A DNA stretch of 64,000 nt from Lachnospiraceae bacterium (GTDB lineage: Bacteria; Bacillota; Clostridia; Lachnospirales; Lachnospiraceae), in the NCBI GenBank assembly GCA_902363825.1, contig CABJBK010000010.1, forward strand, positions 47,364 to 111,363. The letters run 5' to 3'. This document shows, in pieces, positions 44,336 to 54,091 of this stretch. A program made the translations under genes and the position numbers. The notes beneath the pieces are model-generated. The model did not search any database, had not been told where the DNA came from, and saw only the letters and a list, made by a program, of their open reading frames with translations. How positions within the stretch are numbered: the stretch's first letter is position 1; every line of letters starts with the position of its first letter.

Positions 44336-47300
44336 GAAACTCCTCCTTTCTCATCTGCGCAAAGATCTCCTCATCGGAATCAAATTTTTTCAGATTGCGG
44401 TACGAAAATCCCGGCATTTTTTCATCAAATCCGCACACTCCATGGTATGGACAGAACGCGCAGGCTTCCTTTTTGTCCAGCCGGTATGGCGCCGCATCAA
44501 TGTTTCCCGCGAGAATGTCCGTACCGAGCTCCGCGATCTTATGATGCACAAACGCAGACAGTTCTCCAAACTCCTCCTGTCCCACCGCATGGGAACCTGC
44601 TTTTAAGGAACCGTCTTTTTTTCTTCCGACCGGCAGGACAACCGATGTCCCGGTAAGATCCCGGTCCATGGCATCGATCACTTCGGTCTTTGCGTTGACC
44701 AGTCCGTCCATCTTTAATTTTCCGAGGATCTCCTCAAAGATCTCCTCCTCCGATCGTTCCTCTGACACATCAATATACGGATCATCCATATGATAATAAA
44801 AGATCCCGCCCGGAAGCACCTTTTTGCCCGGATAACGTTTCTGTATCAGCTCCAGCCCCGCATTCAAATACACGACTAACTGCAGCTGAAGTCCGTGATA
44901 GATCGACAGAAGCTCAAACTGCGTGCTTCCTCCTGATTTGTAATCCACGATCTTTACATAGATATCATCCTCATTTTTCCAGAGATCCATCCGGTCAATC
45001 CTGCCCTTTAAGCGCATCTTTTCCTTCTCGCCAAGCGCGAAATTGACCGCGTCCAGATCCTCGGTAAACGAAAAGGAGACCTCATAATTTTCCGGCAGAA
45101 AGCTGCCTCGCTTGATCTGCTCAGTGATCGTTTTTACCGTACGGTTCAAAAGCGCATGCATCCGCTCTACCATATACGCATCCCTCGCGGTATCGTAAAG
45201 CGAGGTGTTTCGCATGGCTGCCACCGCGTCCTCAAGCGCCTGTCCTGCCATCCGCTCCATCTCTGCATCGGGAACGCTAAACCAGTCATACTCGCTTTTT
45301 TCCAGTGCTTTTGAATAGGTTTCCAGCGCCTGATGCAGTATATTTCCAAGATCCGGCGGCGTAAATTCACTGATCTTGCGTTCCGTAAGTCCCAGTCCGT
45401 AACTCAAAAAATGGGAAAACGCACAGGACGCAAAACGCTCCAGTCTGGTCACGCTGTTTGTAAGAACCGCTCCGTAAAGCGCACTTGCCGCGTCTTTGGT
45501 CAGCCGCTCGCTGGCATGACAGTAAAAGGCAGCGTCCAGCAGTTTTTCCACTCTTCCTGCCCACTTCTCCTTCGATGCATACCATGCGTAAAGTGCTTTC
45601 CACTCTTCCTCCATCGTGCCTTCCCGTACCCCGGAAAGCCCGTCCAGAAAGATCTTCAGACTGCTCTCCGGCGTCACGAGCCGCAGATCGGATGCATTTT
45701 TTATCTCCTCCACCGCAAGCTTGGGGAACAGCTTGCTGACCGTCCCAACCAGATAGGAACGCCGCTGTGCTTTCCCGTCCATATTGACCTTCGCATAGGT
45801 GATATACAGTTTTTCGGATGGTTTTGTCATATTCAGATACAGATAAAATTTCTGGATAAACGCCCGTTCTCTGGCTGTCGGCGCAAGTTCGATGTGCTCC
45901 GCGAACAGCCTTTCCCGCTCCAGCTCCGAAATGATTCCGCCGTGGTTATCCGCCTTCGGGATCACACCGTCATTGACTCCGACAAAAAACAGGACACGGA
46001 TATGCTCCAGTCTGGTTCTCTCAATATCTCCGATGACCACACGATCATACCCCGGAGGGATCACACCGACATTCGCCGCCTCAAATCCGGCATCCAGGAT
46101 CTCCCGGTACTCACGCACGGAAAGACGTTCCTCTCCCAGGAGATCTACCATCTTTTCCAACAGATCCATGACGATCCCGTAAATCTGCTCATACTCCTTC
46201 GCCGTTGCGGCATCCCCGTTTTCCTCAAATGTCTTTTTGTATGCAGTCATCTTCTGCGCGATCTCATGCGCCCGGATAAACTCATAAAGTGCCACGGTCT
46301 TTTGCCGCAGATCCGCTGCCGGATCCCGGAAAACCTGATATAACGGTTCGATGTCCGCAAAAAAGACCTCCCGCATGCCGTTTACTTCTTCTAAAACCGC
46401 TTCCTCCCAGTTTTTCGGCAGACGCACCCACTTTTTCTCCCAGCCGGCATGTCCACGCACTCCTGTCGCAAGCACATAATTTTCCAAAAGATCTACTTTT
46501 TCTGTCGCAAGCCCGGTCAGCGCCGTGCGGAAATAGCGGAAAACACTTTCATAGGAAAAATCCTGCTCTATGATCTCAAGCACCGCCCGGATAAACTCCG
46601 GAAACGGATGAAACAGGATGTTTTTCTTATTATCCATAAACACCGGTATCCCGTACTCCGCAAAGATCTGCGGCGCATAGTTTCCATAGGTCGCGTCATC
46701 CCCGGATACGATCGCGAAATCCCGGTAGCGGTAGTGTTCTTCCCGCACCAGACGTCTGATCTCTCCCGCCGCAAAACGCAGTTCCTCCCGTGCGTCATGC
46801 AGTGCGAAAACGCGGATGGCATCCTGCTCTTTCTCATAGGCTGTCTGTTTTCTGCGGAACAGATTCTGCTCCAAATGATAAAGCGCAGGCGCGTTTTTGT
46901 AGCGCTTACTTTCTCCGCCGCCCAAAACGACCGGCTCTTTGACACAGACACCGGTTTCCCTTGCGATCTCCATCAGGCTTCTTATCATCTTCCGGCTCAT
47001 GTAAAACAGATCCTGCATCTGCGGTTTCGCGTAAAAATCCTCCCGCTCATCCATGGAGACTGTCACAAGGACATCTTTGACCAGTGGAAATAACACCGTA
47101 AGCAGCTTGTTCTGATTCGGGGTAAAGCCAGTGAAACCGTCAAATACCAGCGTACTGCCACGTAAAAGAGCGGAATCATCCGCAAGCTCCGCCAGAAGAT
47201 CCAATATTTCCTCCGCTGTAATATAAGTGCCTTCCACATAATCCAGAAAGCCACGGTACATGGTAAGCACATCACGCATCTTATAGGAAAAAGAAGATGT

Positions 47301-47741
47301 CTTTCCTTCTCCGGTCAGTTCTTCCAACATTTCCGGGGTGACATTGTACTGCATGAACTCGGACAACAATGACTTTACCTCACTGATATAGCCCATCTTT
47401 TTTAAGTTGGCACCAAGTACCGGCAGCTCCTTCTTTTTTTCTCCCGCGACTTTCCGTAAGACCAGATTTTTTCCGGTCTCCTCAAGCACGACAAAATCTG
47501 TTTTTCCAAGTTCGTCAAACACACGAAACGCCAGACGGTTAAAACTGAGGACATCGATATTCATGATCGCATGCTTCGGATGCAGACTGACCAATTCCTT
47601 TTGTGTCTGCATGGTAAACTGCTCCGGAACCAGGATCAGGTAATTTTCCATCGGATGCGCCATGGACTCCTCGATCACTTTCTGATACAGGAAAGACGAT
47701 TTTCCGCTTCCCGAATTTCCAAAAATAAACTGTAACGACAT
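44295..47741 (-). CDS. addB: ATP-dependent helicase/nuclease subunit B
   Basis: Partner of AddA; 1148 residues. It has an N-terminal Walker A (FIFGNSGSGKSSFLYQ, residues about 5-20), a helicase-like fold without full ATPase motifs, and the C-terminal nuclease with LGNILHQALETYSKAL and IYVKIVDYKSGG (catalytic Asp and Lys). The four cysteines of the structural [4Fe-4S] clasp are present: one in RFASCAFSHFLSYGL and three in CAFCPYHGVCGFD. It begins 15 bases after the SGNH lipoprotein gene and overlaps addA, in the usual addB-addA order. Confidence 0.96.
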   Translation of the reverse strand: MSLQFIFGNSGSGKSSFLYQKVIEESMAHPMENYLILVPEQFTMQTQKELVSLHPKHAIMNIDVLSFNRLAFRVFDELGKTDFVVLEETGKNLVLRKVAGEKKKELPVLGANLKKMGYISEVKSLLSEFMQYNVTPEMLEELTGEGKTSSFSYKMRDVLTMYRGFLDYVEGTYITAEEILDLLAELADDSALLRGSTLVFDGFTGFTPNQNKLLTVLFPLVKDVLVTVSMDEREDFYAKPQMQDLFYMSRKMIRSLMEIARETGVCVKEPVVLGGGESKRYKNAPALYHLEQNLFRRKQTAYEKEQDAIRVFALHDAREELRFAAGEIRRLVREEHYRYRDFAIVSGDDATYGNYAPQIFAEYGIPVFMDNKKNILFHPFPEFIRAVLEIIEQDFSYESVFRYFRTALTGLATEKVDLLENYVLATGVRGHAGWEKKWVRLPKNWEEAVLEEVNGMREVFFADIEPLYQVFRDPAADLRQKTVALYEFIRAHEIAQKMTAYKKTFEENGDAATAKEYEQIYGIVMDLLEKMVDLLGEERLSVREYREILDAGFEAANVGVIPPGYDRVVIGDIERTRLEHIRVLFFVGVNDGVIPKADNHGGIISELERERLFAEHIELAPTARERAFIQKFYLYLNMTKPSEKLYITYAKVNMDGKAQRRSYLVGTVSKLFPKLAVEEIKNASDLRLVTPESSLKIFLDGLSGVREGTMEEEWKALYAWYASKEKWAGRVEKLLDAAFYCHASERLTKDAASALYGAVLTNSVTRLERFASCAFSHFLSYGLGLTERKISEFTPPDLGNILHQALETYSKALEKSEYDWFSVPDAEMERMAGQALEDAVAAMRNTSLYDTARDAYMVERMHALLNRTVKTITEQIKRGSFLPENYEVSFSFTEDLDAVNFALGEKEKMRLKGRIDRMDLWKNEDDIYVKIVDYKSGGSTQFELLSIYHGLQLQLVVYLNAGLELIQKRYPGKKVLPGGIFYYHMDDPYIDVSEERSEEEIFEEILGKLKMDGLVNAKTEVIDAMDRDLTGTSVVLPVGRKKDGSLKAGSHAVGQEEFGELSAFVHHKIAELGTDILAGNIDAAPYRLDKKEACAFCPYHGVCGFDEKMPGFSYRNLKKFDSDEEIFAQMRKEEFHGHDVDGEPEKGH

Positions 47742-47756
47742 ACTTTTCCTCTTTTT

Positions 47757-48578
47757 CTAATTCAGCCAGGTATCCACCGTCTGATCGATCCGGTCCGCGA
47801 TCACCTGCATCCCGCTGTTATTCGGATGCGCTGCCACGACCTCATTGTTGATCGCATGCAGTTCTCCGTCATCCCCAAGTACCTGTGTTCCCATGCCTGC
47901 CTGATACTGCGCACCGGTGCGCACATCATCCAGATTGATAAACGGGATCCCGTACTCTGCCGCCGCCTGCTGCTTGATGCTTTGCACCTCATCATTGTTC
48001 CACAGGATCTGTCCTAAAAATATGATCTTCGCGTCCGGTGCCTCTTTTTTCAGATAATCGATCAGATTGGTGTAATCTTTTACGGTCACCGGCGTATCTT
48101 CCGTAATGTTCTCGCCCAGCTGTACCGTGATCAGATCAAGATCTTCACTGAGCACATCATCCAGATCTTTCAGATAGCTGTCCCTGTCTCCTGCCTCGTT
48201 GGTCTCCCAGTCCTGAAAGCAGACCGACTGAAACTCCACATGATTTCTTTTTTCACTGAGATGCGCCGCCACCAGATGCACATAATCGTTCTCCGGCCGG
48301 TCCGCCGCCATGCCGTAATCACTCCACCAGATCTTGTTTCTCTCCTCCGGCTTTCCATCCCAGTGCGTGACCGAATTTCCGATCGCCAGATAATTGTATG
48401 GCGCAGAGTGCTGCAATTCGTTTTTCATGCCATCCTTTACCTCTGTCCCCGCCGTTTTCTGCGTGGACGATATTGTTCCTTTTCCATTGGTCTGACCGCC
48501 ATGCGCGCTTCCACATCCGGCGGTCAGTGCTATCATAATCGCAAACATTCCTGCCGCAAACATTCTCTTCTTTTTCAT
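47757..48578 (-). CDS. SGNH/GDSL-type hydrolase lipoprotein
   Basis: A 273-residue secreted esterase-like protein. The ATG at 48578 (MKKKRMFAAGMFAIMIAL) is preceded by GGAGG and starts a lipoprotein signal with lipobox LTAGC. An upstream in-frame ATG at 48764 would run into the phoR gene and is rejected. SGNH blocks are visible: AIGNSVTHWDG (block I, Ser of the GxS motif), a block-III-like VQLGENITED (with Glu where Asn is common after GxN), and the C-terminal AAHPNNSGMQVIADRI with the catalytic His. Such enzymes often deacetylate polysaccharides. It is the first gene of the addBA group. The substrate is unknown. Confidence 0.85.
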   Translation of the reverse strand: MKKKRMFAAGMFAIMIALTAGCGSAHGGQTNGKGTISSTQKTAGTEVKDGMKNELQHSAPYNYLAIGNSVTHWDGKPEERNKIWWSDYGMAADRPENDYVHLVAAHLSEKRNHVEFQSVCFQDWETNEAGDRDSYLKDLDDVLSEDLDLITVQLGENITEDTPVTVKDYTNLIDYLKKEAPDAKIIFLGQILWNNDEVQSIKQQAAAEYGIPFINLDDVRTGAQYQAGMGTQVLGDDGELHAINNEVVAAHPNNSGMQVIADRIDQTVDTWLN

Positions 48579-48628
48579 AATGCCTCCCTCATATCTGACA
48601 CATTTTTTCCGTCCTTTATAATATAAGC

Positions 48629-48667
48629 GAAAAAGGATGTGCTGTCCATAAGCAGACTGCACATCCT
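48629..48667 (-). terminator. Terminator after phoR
   Basis: The stem AGGATGTGC / GCACATCCT with an inner GTC/GAC and an 8-base loop is followed on the minus strand by TTTTT. It separates the phosphate genes from the SGNH-addBA group. Confidence 0.9.
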
Positions 48668-48681
48668 CCAAAATTTCACAT

Positions 48682-50001
48682 TTATTTAAGAAACCGTACC
48701 CGGATCTGTGTTCCGGCATCTTTCTCGCTCTCAAGTTCCAGATTTGCGTGATGCTGTGCCACAATATGTTTTACGATCGCAAGCCCCAGTCCCGTTCCTC
48801 CGGTCAGCTTGGAACGGCTCCGGTCTACCCGGTAAAAGCGCTCAAAGATACGCTCCTGATGCTCTTTTGAGATTCCGATCCCGGTGTCCTTCACCGACAG
48901 AACGACTTCTGTGTCCGTCTCCTCCACCGAGACATCCACTCTTCCGCCCTTTTTATTGTAACGGATCGCGTTATCGCACAGATTGTATAACAACTCATTC
49001 ATCATTTCCCGGTTTGCGTTTACATACGCGCTCTTTCCGGACAGCTGCAATGTCACATCATGGTTTTCCGCGTTGACCTGAAGCATATCCACACACTTTT
49101 CTGCCATCGCATAGAGATCCAGCTGTTCATATACCACTTCCTGCGTAGATACGTCTAACTCGGATAAACGGATGATATCATTGATCAGCGTCAGAAGCCG
49201 GTTCGCGTTCTGGTGGATCTCGCCTGCAAAGCGGACAACATCCTCATCCGTTGCCATCCCGCTCTCGATCAGTTCGGAATACCCGGAGATCGATGTGAGC
49301 GGCGTTTTCAACTCATGCGATACATTCGCCGTAAACTCCTGCCGCATATCCGCGTTTTTCCGGATATCTTCGTGCTGCTTCTGAATTGTGGTGATGAACG
49401 GACGCAACTCTTTGTAGACCCGGATCGACTCAAGATGATCCATATCGTTTGCCATCTGTTCCACCGGTGCCACGATACTTTTGGTCAAAAGATGGGAAAA
49501 CAGTGCGCCCACCGCGAACAGTACGACCGCCAGACCAAGCAGTAATGGAAATGTAGACGACATAATGCTAAGCACATTATCCGATTCCTTTGCCACGCGC
49601 AGGACATTTCCATTATCCAGACGCACCGCATAGTAAAACATGCTGCGCTCCAATGTGCTGGATCTGCGGATCGTGCTTCCCTCTCCGCTCTCGATCGCCG
49701 CCTCGATCTCTGGACGTTTCTCGTGGTTATCCATGTCACTGGCGTTGGCATTGCTGTCGTACTCGACGCTTCCATCCTCCGCGATCACCGTCACGCGAAG
49801 CCCGTCTTCCTTTGCATTATAGGAAATATGATCCATGTCTGAAAAAGCACCCGTCTCAACCAACACCCTGGCATAGGTATGCAGATCCTCCATCACCTCG
49901 TCCTTCAACACCTCATAACTCACTAACGTTGAAATGACGAGCGTCAGAATGATGGCTGTGACCGACATGATCAAAAACTGCAGATTGATCTTCTTTTTCA
50001 T
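48682..50001 (-). CDS. phoR: Sensor histidine kinase of the phosphate operon (PhoR-like)
   Basis: A 439-residue membrane kinase. A first membrane segment (about 9-30) is followed by an extracytoplasmic sensor of about 125 residues. A second segment (about 155-177) is followed by a linker. Phospho-site His is in [13 protein letters not shown]. The N box is [13 protein letters not shown]; the G boxes are DTGIGIS and [13 protein letters not shown]. It lies 4 bases after its response regulator and downstream of the Na/Pi cotransporter, opposite the pst genes in the same direction. Phosphate sensing through PhoU/Pst is therefore likely. Gene symbol by context. Confidence 0.88.
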   Translation of the reverse strand: MKKKINLQFLIMSVTAIILTLVISTLVSYEVLKDEVMEDLHTYARVLVETGAFSDMDHISYNAKEDGLRVTVIAEDGSVEYDSNANASDMDNHEKRPEIEAAIESGEGSTIRRSSTLERSMFYYAVRLDNGNVLRVAKESDNVLSIMSSTFPLLLGLAVVLFAVGALFSHLLTKSIVAPVEQMANDMDHLESIRVYKELRPFITTIQKQHEDIRKNADMRQEFTANVSHELKTPLTSISGYSELIESGMATDEDVVRFAGEIHQNANRLLTLINDIIRLSELDVSTQEVVYEQLDLYAMAEKCVDMLQVNAENHDVTLQLSGKSAYVNANREMMNELLYNLCDNAIRYNKKGGRVDVSVEETDTEVVLSVKDTGIGISKEHQERIFERFYRVDRSRSKLTGGTGLGLAIVKHIVAQHHANLELESEKDAGTQIRVRFLK

Positions 50002-50005
50002 GGCA

Positions 50006-50677
50006 CTACTCCAACCGGTATCCGACGTTGCGCACCGTCTTGATGCGGCTTCCGGATTCTCCGAGTTTCTGACGCAGGGTCTTTATGTGCATATCGAGTG
50101 TTCTGGACTCACCCTCGTAGTCCATTCCCCAGATATGAACCATGATCTCCTCACGCGGGATGACGATCCCGGCGTTTTGCATTAACATCTTTAAAAGTTC
50201 AAATTCCTTATAGGTCAGCTCACACGGCACATCATGTACATATACCATGCGCTTTTCATCATCGAGAAAAATATCTCCGATCGAAAGCAGTTTTTCCTCT
50301 GACATATGAAGACTCCGTCTGAGCAGCGCTTTGGTTCTTGAGATCAGCTCCATCACGCCAAACGGTTTGGTCAGATAATCATCGGCGCCGATATCGAGCC
50401 CCTTGACCTTGTCCATCTCAGAAGTTTTTGCGGTCACCATGATGATCGGCACCATGCGCGTCTCCGCTTTCTTTCTGAGTTTTTTCACAATTTCAAGCCC
50501 GTCCTCATCGGGAAGCATGATGTCCAACAAGACCAGATCCGGAACCTTGTCCCGTATCCTTGCGAAAAAATCCTTCGCACAGGCGAAATCTTCTATCGTA
50601 TACCCGGAATTTTTAAGCGCGAAGCTCTCTATCTCCCGGATGTTCACATCATCTTCCACAATATATATCAGTGCCAT
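50006..50677 (-). CDS. phoP: PhoP/PhoB-type response regulator
   Basis: A 223-residue OmpR-family regulator. The ATG at 50677 ([13 protein letters not shown]) has GGAG 5 bases upstream; an in-frame start 27 bases earlier is less well placed. The receiver has the acidic E8-D9-D10 and phospho-acceptor D52 in LVLLDIMLP, and [12 protein letters not shown]. The DNA-binding helix region reads [17 protein letters not shown] and [19 protein letters not shown]. It lies 10 bases after the Na/Pi cotransporter gene and 4 before phoR. It probably binds the direct repeats found before pstS. Confidence 0.88.
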   Translation of the reverse strand: MALIYIVEDDVNIREIESFALKNSGYTIEDFACAKDFFARIRDKVPDLVLLDIMLPDEDGLEIVKKLRKKAETRMVPIIMVTAKTSEMDKVKGLDIGADDYLTKPFGVMELISRTKALLRRSLHMSEEKLLSIGDIFLDDEKRMVYVHDVPCELTYKEFELLKMLMQNAGIVIPREEIMVHIWGMDYEGESRTLDMHIKTLRQKLGESGSRIKTVRNVGYRLE

Positions 50678-50687
50678 TTTTTCTCCT

Positions 50688-52454
50688 TTAATCGGGTAAT
50701 GCATACTTCTTTCGATATTGATTATACATTACGTCAAAATCTTCGTTGTCTTCCTGTTTTACCTGATCTAAATATTCGTGGGTGTCTAACACATCTTCGT
50801 TGATCTGGATCATATATACCGCAATATTGGAGCAGTGATCCGCAATTCGCTCTAAGTTCATCGCGATATCAGACAGACAGAAACCGAGCTCAATGGTACA
50901 TTTTTCTTTTCTGAGACGTTTCATATGACGTTTCTTTTCTTCCTTGTCGATATGATCGATCACTTCCTCAAGCGGCTCAACCATCTCTGCCTTCTTTAAA
51001 TCTTCCTCTTCAAATGCCTGATAGGACATTGCGATGATCTCCCGGACAGCATCGGTATAGATCTTTAATTCCTCTACCGCCTTCTTGGAGAACTTGCCCT
51101 CTTTTTTCTGCATCTGGCGTGCTACTTCGCAGAGATTCATCGCGTGATCTGAGATCCGCTCGAAATCCCCGATACTGTGAAGCAGCATGGCAACCGTCTG
51201 GGAATCTTCTCTGGAGATCTGTCCTCCGCTGATCTGCATCAGATAAGTTCCGATCTCATCCTCGTAATGATCGACCTTCTGCTCGTATCTTTCCACCTGA
51301 TCCGCTTTTTCCTCGTTAAAATCTGTCAGCAGATCCATTGCGGTAAACACCGCGCGTCTGGAAACTTCCGCCATATCCACAGCCGCATGTTTTGCCTGCT
51401 GAACCGCGAATGCCGGTTTTTCTAAGAAACGTACATCCAGTACATTTTCATCCTTCGCCGCAAGCGCAAGATCTTCTTCGCTGTCCGGCATGGTAAGACA
51501 TGCCAGTTTTACCAGTCCTTTACGGAACGGTAACAGCATTACGGTCGCCACGATGTTAAATACACTGTGGATAACGGCGATACCCGCCGCATTCGCGCTG
51601 TGACCTAAAAATGAAAAATGAACTACTGCATTGATGCTGTAAAATGCGATCATAAAAACAAGTGTTCCAATGATATTAAAATACAGATGTACCAGGGCGG
51701 CACGCTTTGCATTCTTCTTTGCTCCGATCGATGAGATCATCGCCGTTACACAGGTACCGATGTTCTGACCCATGATGATCGGAAGCGCTGTCGCAAAACT
51801 GACCGATCCGGTCGCGCAGAGTGCCTGTAAGATACCGACAGATGCCGATGAGCTCTGGATCACCGCGGTAAGGACCGTACCTGCGATCAAACCTAAGATT
51901 GGATTGGAGAACATGGTAAGGATGTTGGTAAACTCCGGCACATCCGCAAGCGGTTCTACCGCCCCGCTCATCATTTCCATACCAAACATAAGGATCGCGA
52001 ATCCAAGCATGATCGCGCCGATATCGTGCTTTTTCTCACTCTTTACAAACATGATCAGAATGACACCGATCAGTGCCAGTATCGGGGAAAAAGAGGTCGG
52101 CTTTAACAGCTGCATAAAGAAGTTGTCACTCTCTATCCCGGTAAGACTGAGCATCCAGGAGGTAACGGTCGTACCGATATTCGCTCCCATGATGACTCCG
52201 ACTGCCTGCTCCAATTTCATAATTCCGGAATTGACAAATCCGACGACCATAACTGTCGTTGCGGAGGACGACTGGATCACTGCCGTAACTCCACATCCGA
52301 GAAGTACCGCCTTGATGGGACTTGAGGTCAGTTTTTCCAGAATACGCTCCAGCTTTCCGCCGGAAACCTTTGCGAGACCGTCTCCCATTGCGTTCATTCC
52401 ATACAAAAATAGTGCTAATCCACCTAACATTGTCAAGATACTAAAAAAATCCAT
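50688..52454 (-). CDS. Na/Pi cotransporter family protein with C-terminal PhoU-like domain
   Basis: A 588-residue phosphate transporter of the NptA/YjbB type. The membrane domain (about 1-330) has two inverted Na/Pi repeats, each with the QSSS signature: AVIQSSSATTVMVVGFVNSG and AVIQSSSASVGILQALCATG. PTSFSPILALIGVILIM and ILMFGMEMMSGAV lie between. From about residue 350 a PhoU-like helical domain follows (ISREDSQTVAMLLHSIGDFE, ERISDHAMNLCEVARQMQ, LERIADHCSNIAVYMIQ). It may import or export phosphate with Na+. It starts the second transcription unit (cotransporter-phoP-phoR) from its own promoter. Confidence 0.93.
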   Translation of the reverse strand: MDFFSILTMLGGLALFLYGMNAMGDGLAKVSGGKLERILEKLTSSPIKAVLLGCGVTAVIQSSSATTVMVVGFVNSGIMKLEQAVGVIMGANIGTTVTSWMLSLTGIESDNFFMQLLKPTSFSPILALIGVILIMFVKSEKKHDIGAIMLGFAILMFGMEMMSGAVEPLADVPEFTNILTMFSNPILGLIAGTVLTAVIQSSSASVGILQALCATGSVSFATALPIIMGQNIGTCVTAMISSIGAKKNAKRAALVHLYFNIIGTLVFMIAFYSINAVVHFSFLGHSANAAGIAVIHSVFNIVATVMLLPFRKGLVKLACLTMPDSEEDLALAAKDENVLDVRFLEKPAFAVQQAKHAAVDMAEVSRRAVFTAMDLLTDFNEEKADQVERYEQKVDHYEDEIGTYLMQISGGQISREDSQTVAMLLHSIGDFERISDHAMNLCEVARQMQKKEGKFSKKAVEELKIYTDAVREIIAMSYQAFEEEDLKKAEMVEPLEEVIDHIDKEEKKRHMKRLRKEKCTIELGFCLSDIAMNLERIADHCSNIAVYMIQINEDVLDTHEYLDQVKQEDNEDFDVMYNQYRKKYALPD

Positions 52455-52498
52455 ATTTTTCTCCTCGCATTTTCAACTTTTTTTGCGCCTATATTTCA

Positions 52499-52527
52499 AT
52501 AGTATTATCTGCGATTGTAAAATGCAA
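52499..52527 (-). promoter_or_regulatory. Promoter of the Na/Pi cotransporter-phoPR unit
   Basis: On the minus strand TTGCAT (52522-52527), 17 bases and TACTAT (52499-52504). Two TTTACA half-sites lie at 52516 and 52538, exactly 22 bases apart, and could bind PhoP. Confidence 0.6.
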
Positions 52528-52600
52528 GTATTATTTATGTAAAATCCTTGAAACTCCTTTTTCGATTTTTTCTGGTATCCTTACGCGAACCCGCCTGTTT

Positions 52601-53275
52601 TCAGGCTTTTTGTCCGTTTTTTTCCGTCTCATATGACTTGTGCTGTCCGGTGATGGAAAAGATTACCCACTCCGCGATGTTGGTCGCATGATCACCGATA
52701 CGCTCTAAATATTTTGCGATCATAAGAAAATCTGCCGCCTGCGCTCCATTGTTGGTATCCTGATGGATCAGATCGATCAGCTCATCTTTGATTTCCGCAA
52801 ACAGTTCATCCACACGGTCGTCCCTGCCGATCACCTCACCTGCCAGCACAATATCCTTATTTACGAACGCCTCAATGCTTTTTACCAGCATTACGGTCGC
52901 TTCTTTCGCCATCTCCTGCGTCCGTTCCAGTTCCTTGATATACTGCTGATCCGCAAGCTGGATCGTGATCTCCGAGATATCCGTCGCATGATCGCCGATC
53001 CGTTCCATATCCGTGATCATTTTCAGTGCCGCAGAGATCACACGCAGATCCCTTGCCACCGGCTGCTGCTGCAAAAGCAGCTTCAAACACAGATTCTCTA
53101 TGGTGCGCTCCTGGTTATCAATCTCGGTATCCATCGCGATCGTTTTTTGCGCCAGCTCCGCGTCCTGCTTTACCAGCGCGGTAACTGCCATCTCGATCGC
53201 CTTTTCGATCAGACTTCCCATTTCGATCAGTTCATCATTCAACTGTACCAGTTCCCGGTCAAATCGATTTCTCAT
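52601..53275 (-). CDS. phoU: Phosphate signalling protein PhoU
   Basis: Regulator that links Pst transport to the PhoR kinase; 224 residues. Two PhoU three-helix repeats are visible. One has LNDELIEMGSLIEKAIEMAV and MITDMERIGDHATDISEI. The other has EAFVNKDIVLAGEVIGRDD and IAKYLERIGDHATNIAEWV. The ERIGDHAT motif, the metal-binding signature of the family, occurs twice. It lies 27 bases after pstB and is the last gene of the pst unit. Confidence 0.96.
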   Translation of the reverse strand: MRNRFDRELVQLNDELIEMGSLIEKAIEMAVTALVKQDAELAQKTIAMDTEIDNQERTIENLCLKLLLQQQPVARDLRVISAALKMITDMERIGDHATDISEITIQLADQQYIKELERTQEMAKEATVMLVKSIEAFVNKDIVLAGEVIGRDDRVDELFAEIKDELIDLIHQDTNNGAQAADFLMIAKYLERIGDHATNIAEWVIFSITGQHKSYETEKNGQKA

Positions 53276-53302
53276 AAAAATATAACTCCCTTCTTTGTTT
53301 TA

Positions 53303-54055
53303 TTATCCGAAACGTCCTGTAATATAATCTTCGGTACGTTTGTCCCTCGGCATCGAGAACAGTTTTTCTGTCTTATCCGCCTCGATGACCTCTCCCAGCA
53401 GGAAGAACACGGTATTGTCAGACACACGCGTTGCCTGCTGCATGTTATGTGTGACCATAACGATCGTATATTTTTCTTTCAGTTCCAGCACCAGATCCTC
53501 GATCTTTGATGTCGAGATCGGATCCAGCGCGGAAGTCGGCTCATCCATCAGAATGACTTCCGGTTCCACCGCGAGCGCCCGCGCAATGCAAAGCCTCTGC
53601 TGCTGTCCGCCGGAAAGTCCAAGCGCGCTCTTTTTTAACCGGTCTTTAAGTTCATCCCAGATTGCCGCCTGCTTTAACGACTTTTCCACAATGGCATCCA
53701 GCTTTACTTTGGAATGTATCCCATGGGTACGCGGTCCGTAAGCAATGTTATCATAGATGCTCATCGGAAACGGATTCGGGGACTGGAATACCATGCCGAC
53801 CCGCTTCCGCAGATGATTGACATCCATGTTTCCATAGATATCTTCCCCGTCTAAAAGGACATCTCCTGTGATCTTACATCCCTCCACCAGATCATTCATC
53901 CGATTCAACGATTTTAAAAATGTGGATTTTCCGCATCCGCTCGGTCCGATAAACGCTGTGATCTCATTCTTTGGAATGTCCATATTTACATCTTTTAACG
54001 CATGAAAACTTCCATAATATAAATTCAGATTTCTGACTGTAATTTTATTTTCCAT
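53303..54055 (-). CDS. pstB: Phosphate ABC transporter ATP-binding protein
   Basis: The ATPase of the high-affinity phosphate importer; 250 residues. Walker A is GPSGCGKST (about residues 37-45), the Q-loop is [20 protein letters not shown], the ABC signature is [18 protein letters not shown] and Walker B is [17 protein letters not shown]. The H-loop His is in [13 protein letters not shown]. The N-terminus [19 protein letters not shown] is typical of PstB. It lies 36 bases after pstA. Confidence 0.97.
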   Translation of the reverse strand: MENKITVRNLNLYYGSFHALKDVNMDIPKNEITAFIGPSGCGKSTFLKSLNRMNDLVEGCKITGDVLLDGEDIYGNMDVNHLRKRVGMVFQSPNPFPMSIYDNIAYGPRTHGIHSKVKLDAIVEKSLKQAAIWDELKDRLKKSALGLSGGQQQRLCIARALAVEPEVILMDEPTSALDPISTSKIEDLVLELKEKYTIVMVTHNMQQATRVSDNTVFFLLGEVIEADKTEKLFSMPRDKRTEDYITGRFG

Positions 54056-54091
54056 ATATTTCTCCTGCTCTATTTTTTCTTCCGCTTTTCA

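Noticed and set aside
45333..46343. 336-codon open frame on the plus strand
   Set aside because: Lies wholly opposite addB; its composition is low-complexity and it has no family motif. It is a codon-bias shadow.
48579..48764. N-terminal extension of the SGNH lipoprotein
   Set aside because: It would cross the phoR terminator and stop and lacks a ribosome site; the ATG at 48578 starts a clean lipoprotein signal.
52763..53509. 248-codon open frame on the plus strand
   Set aside because: Antisense to phoU and pstB, with no ribosome site or recognisable domain.
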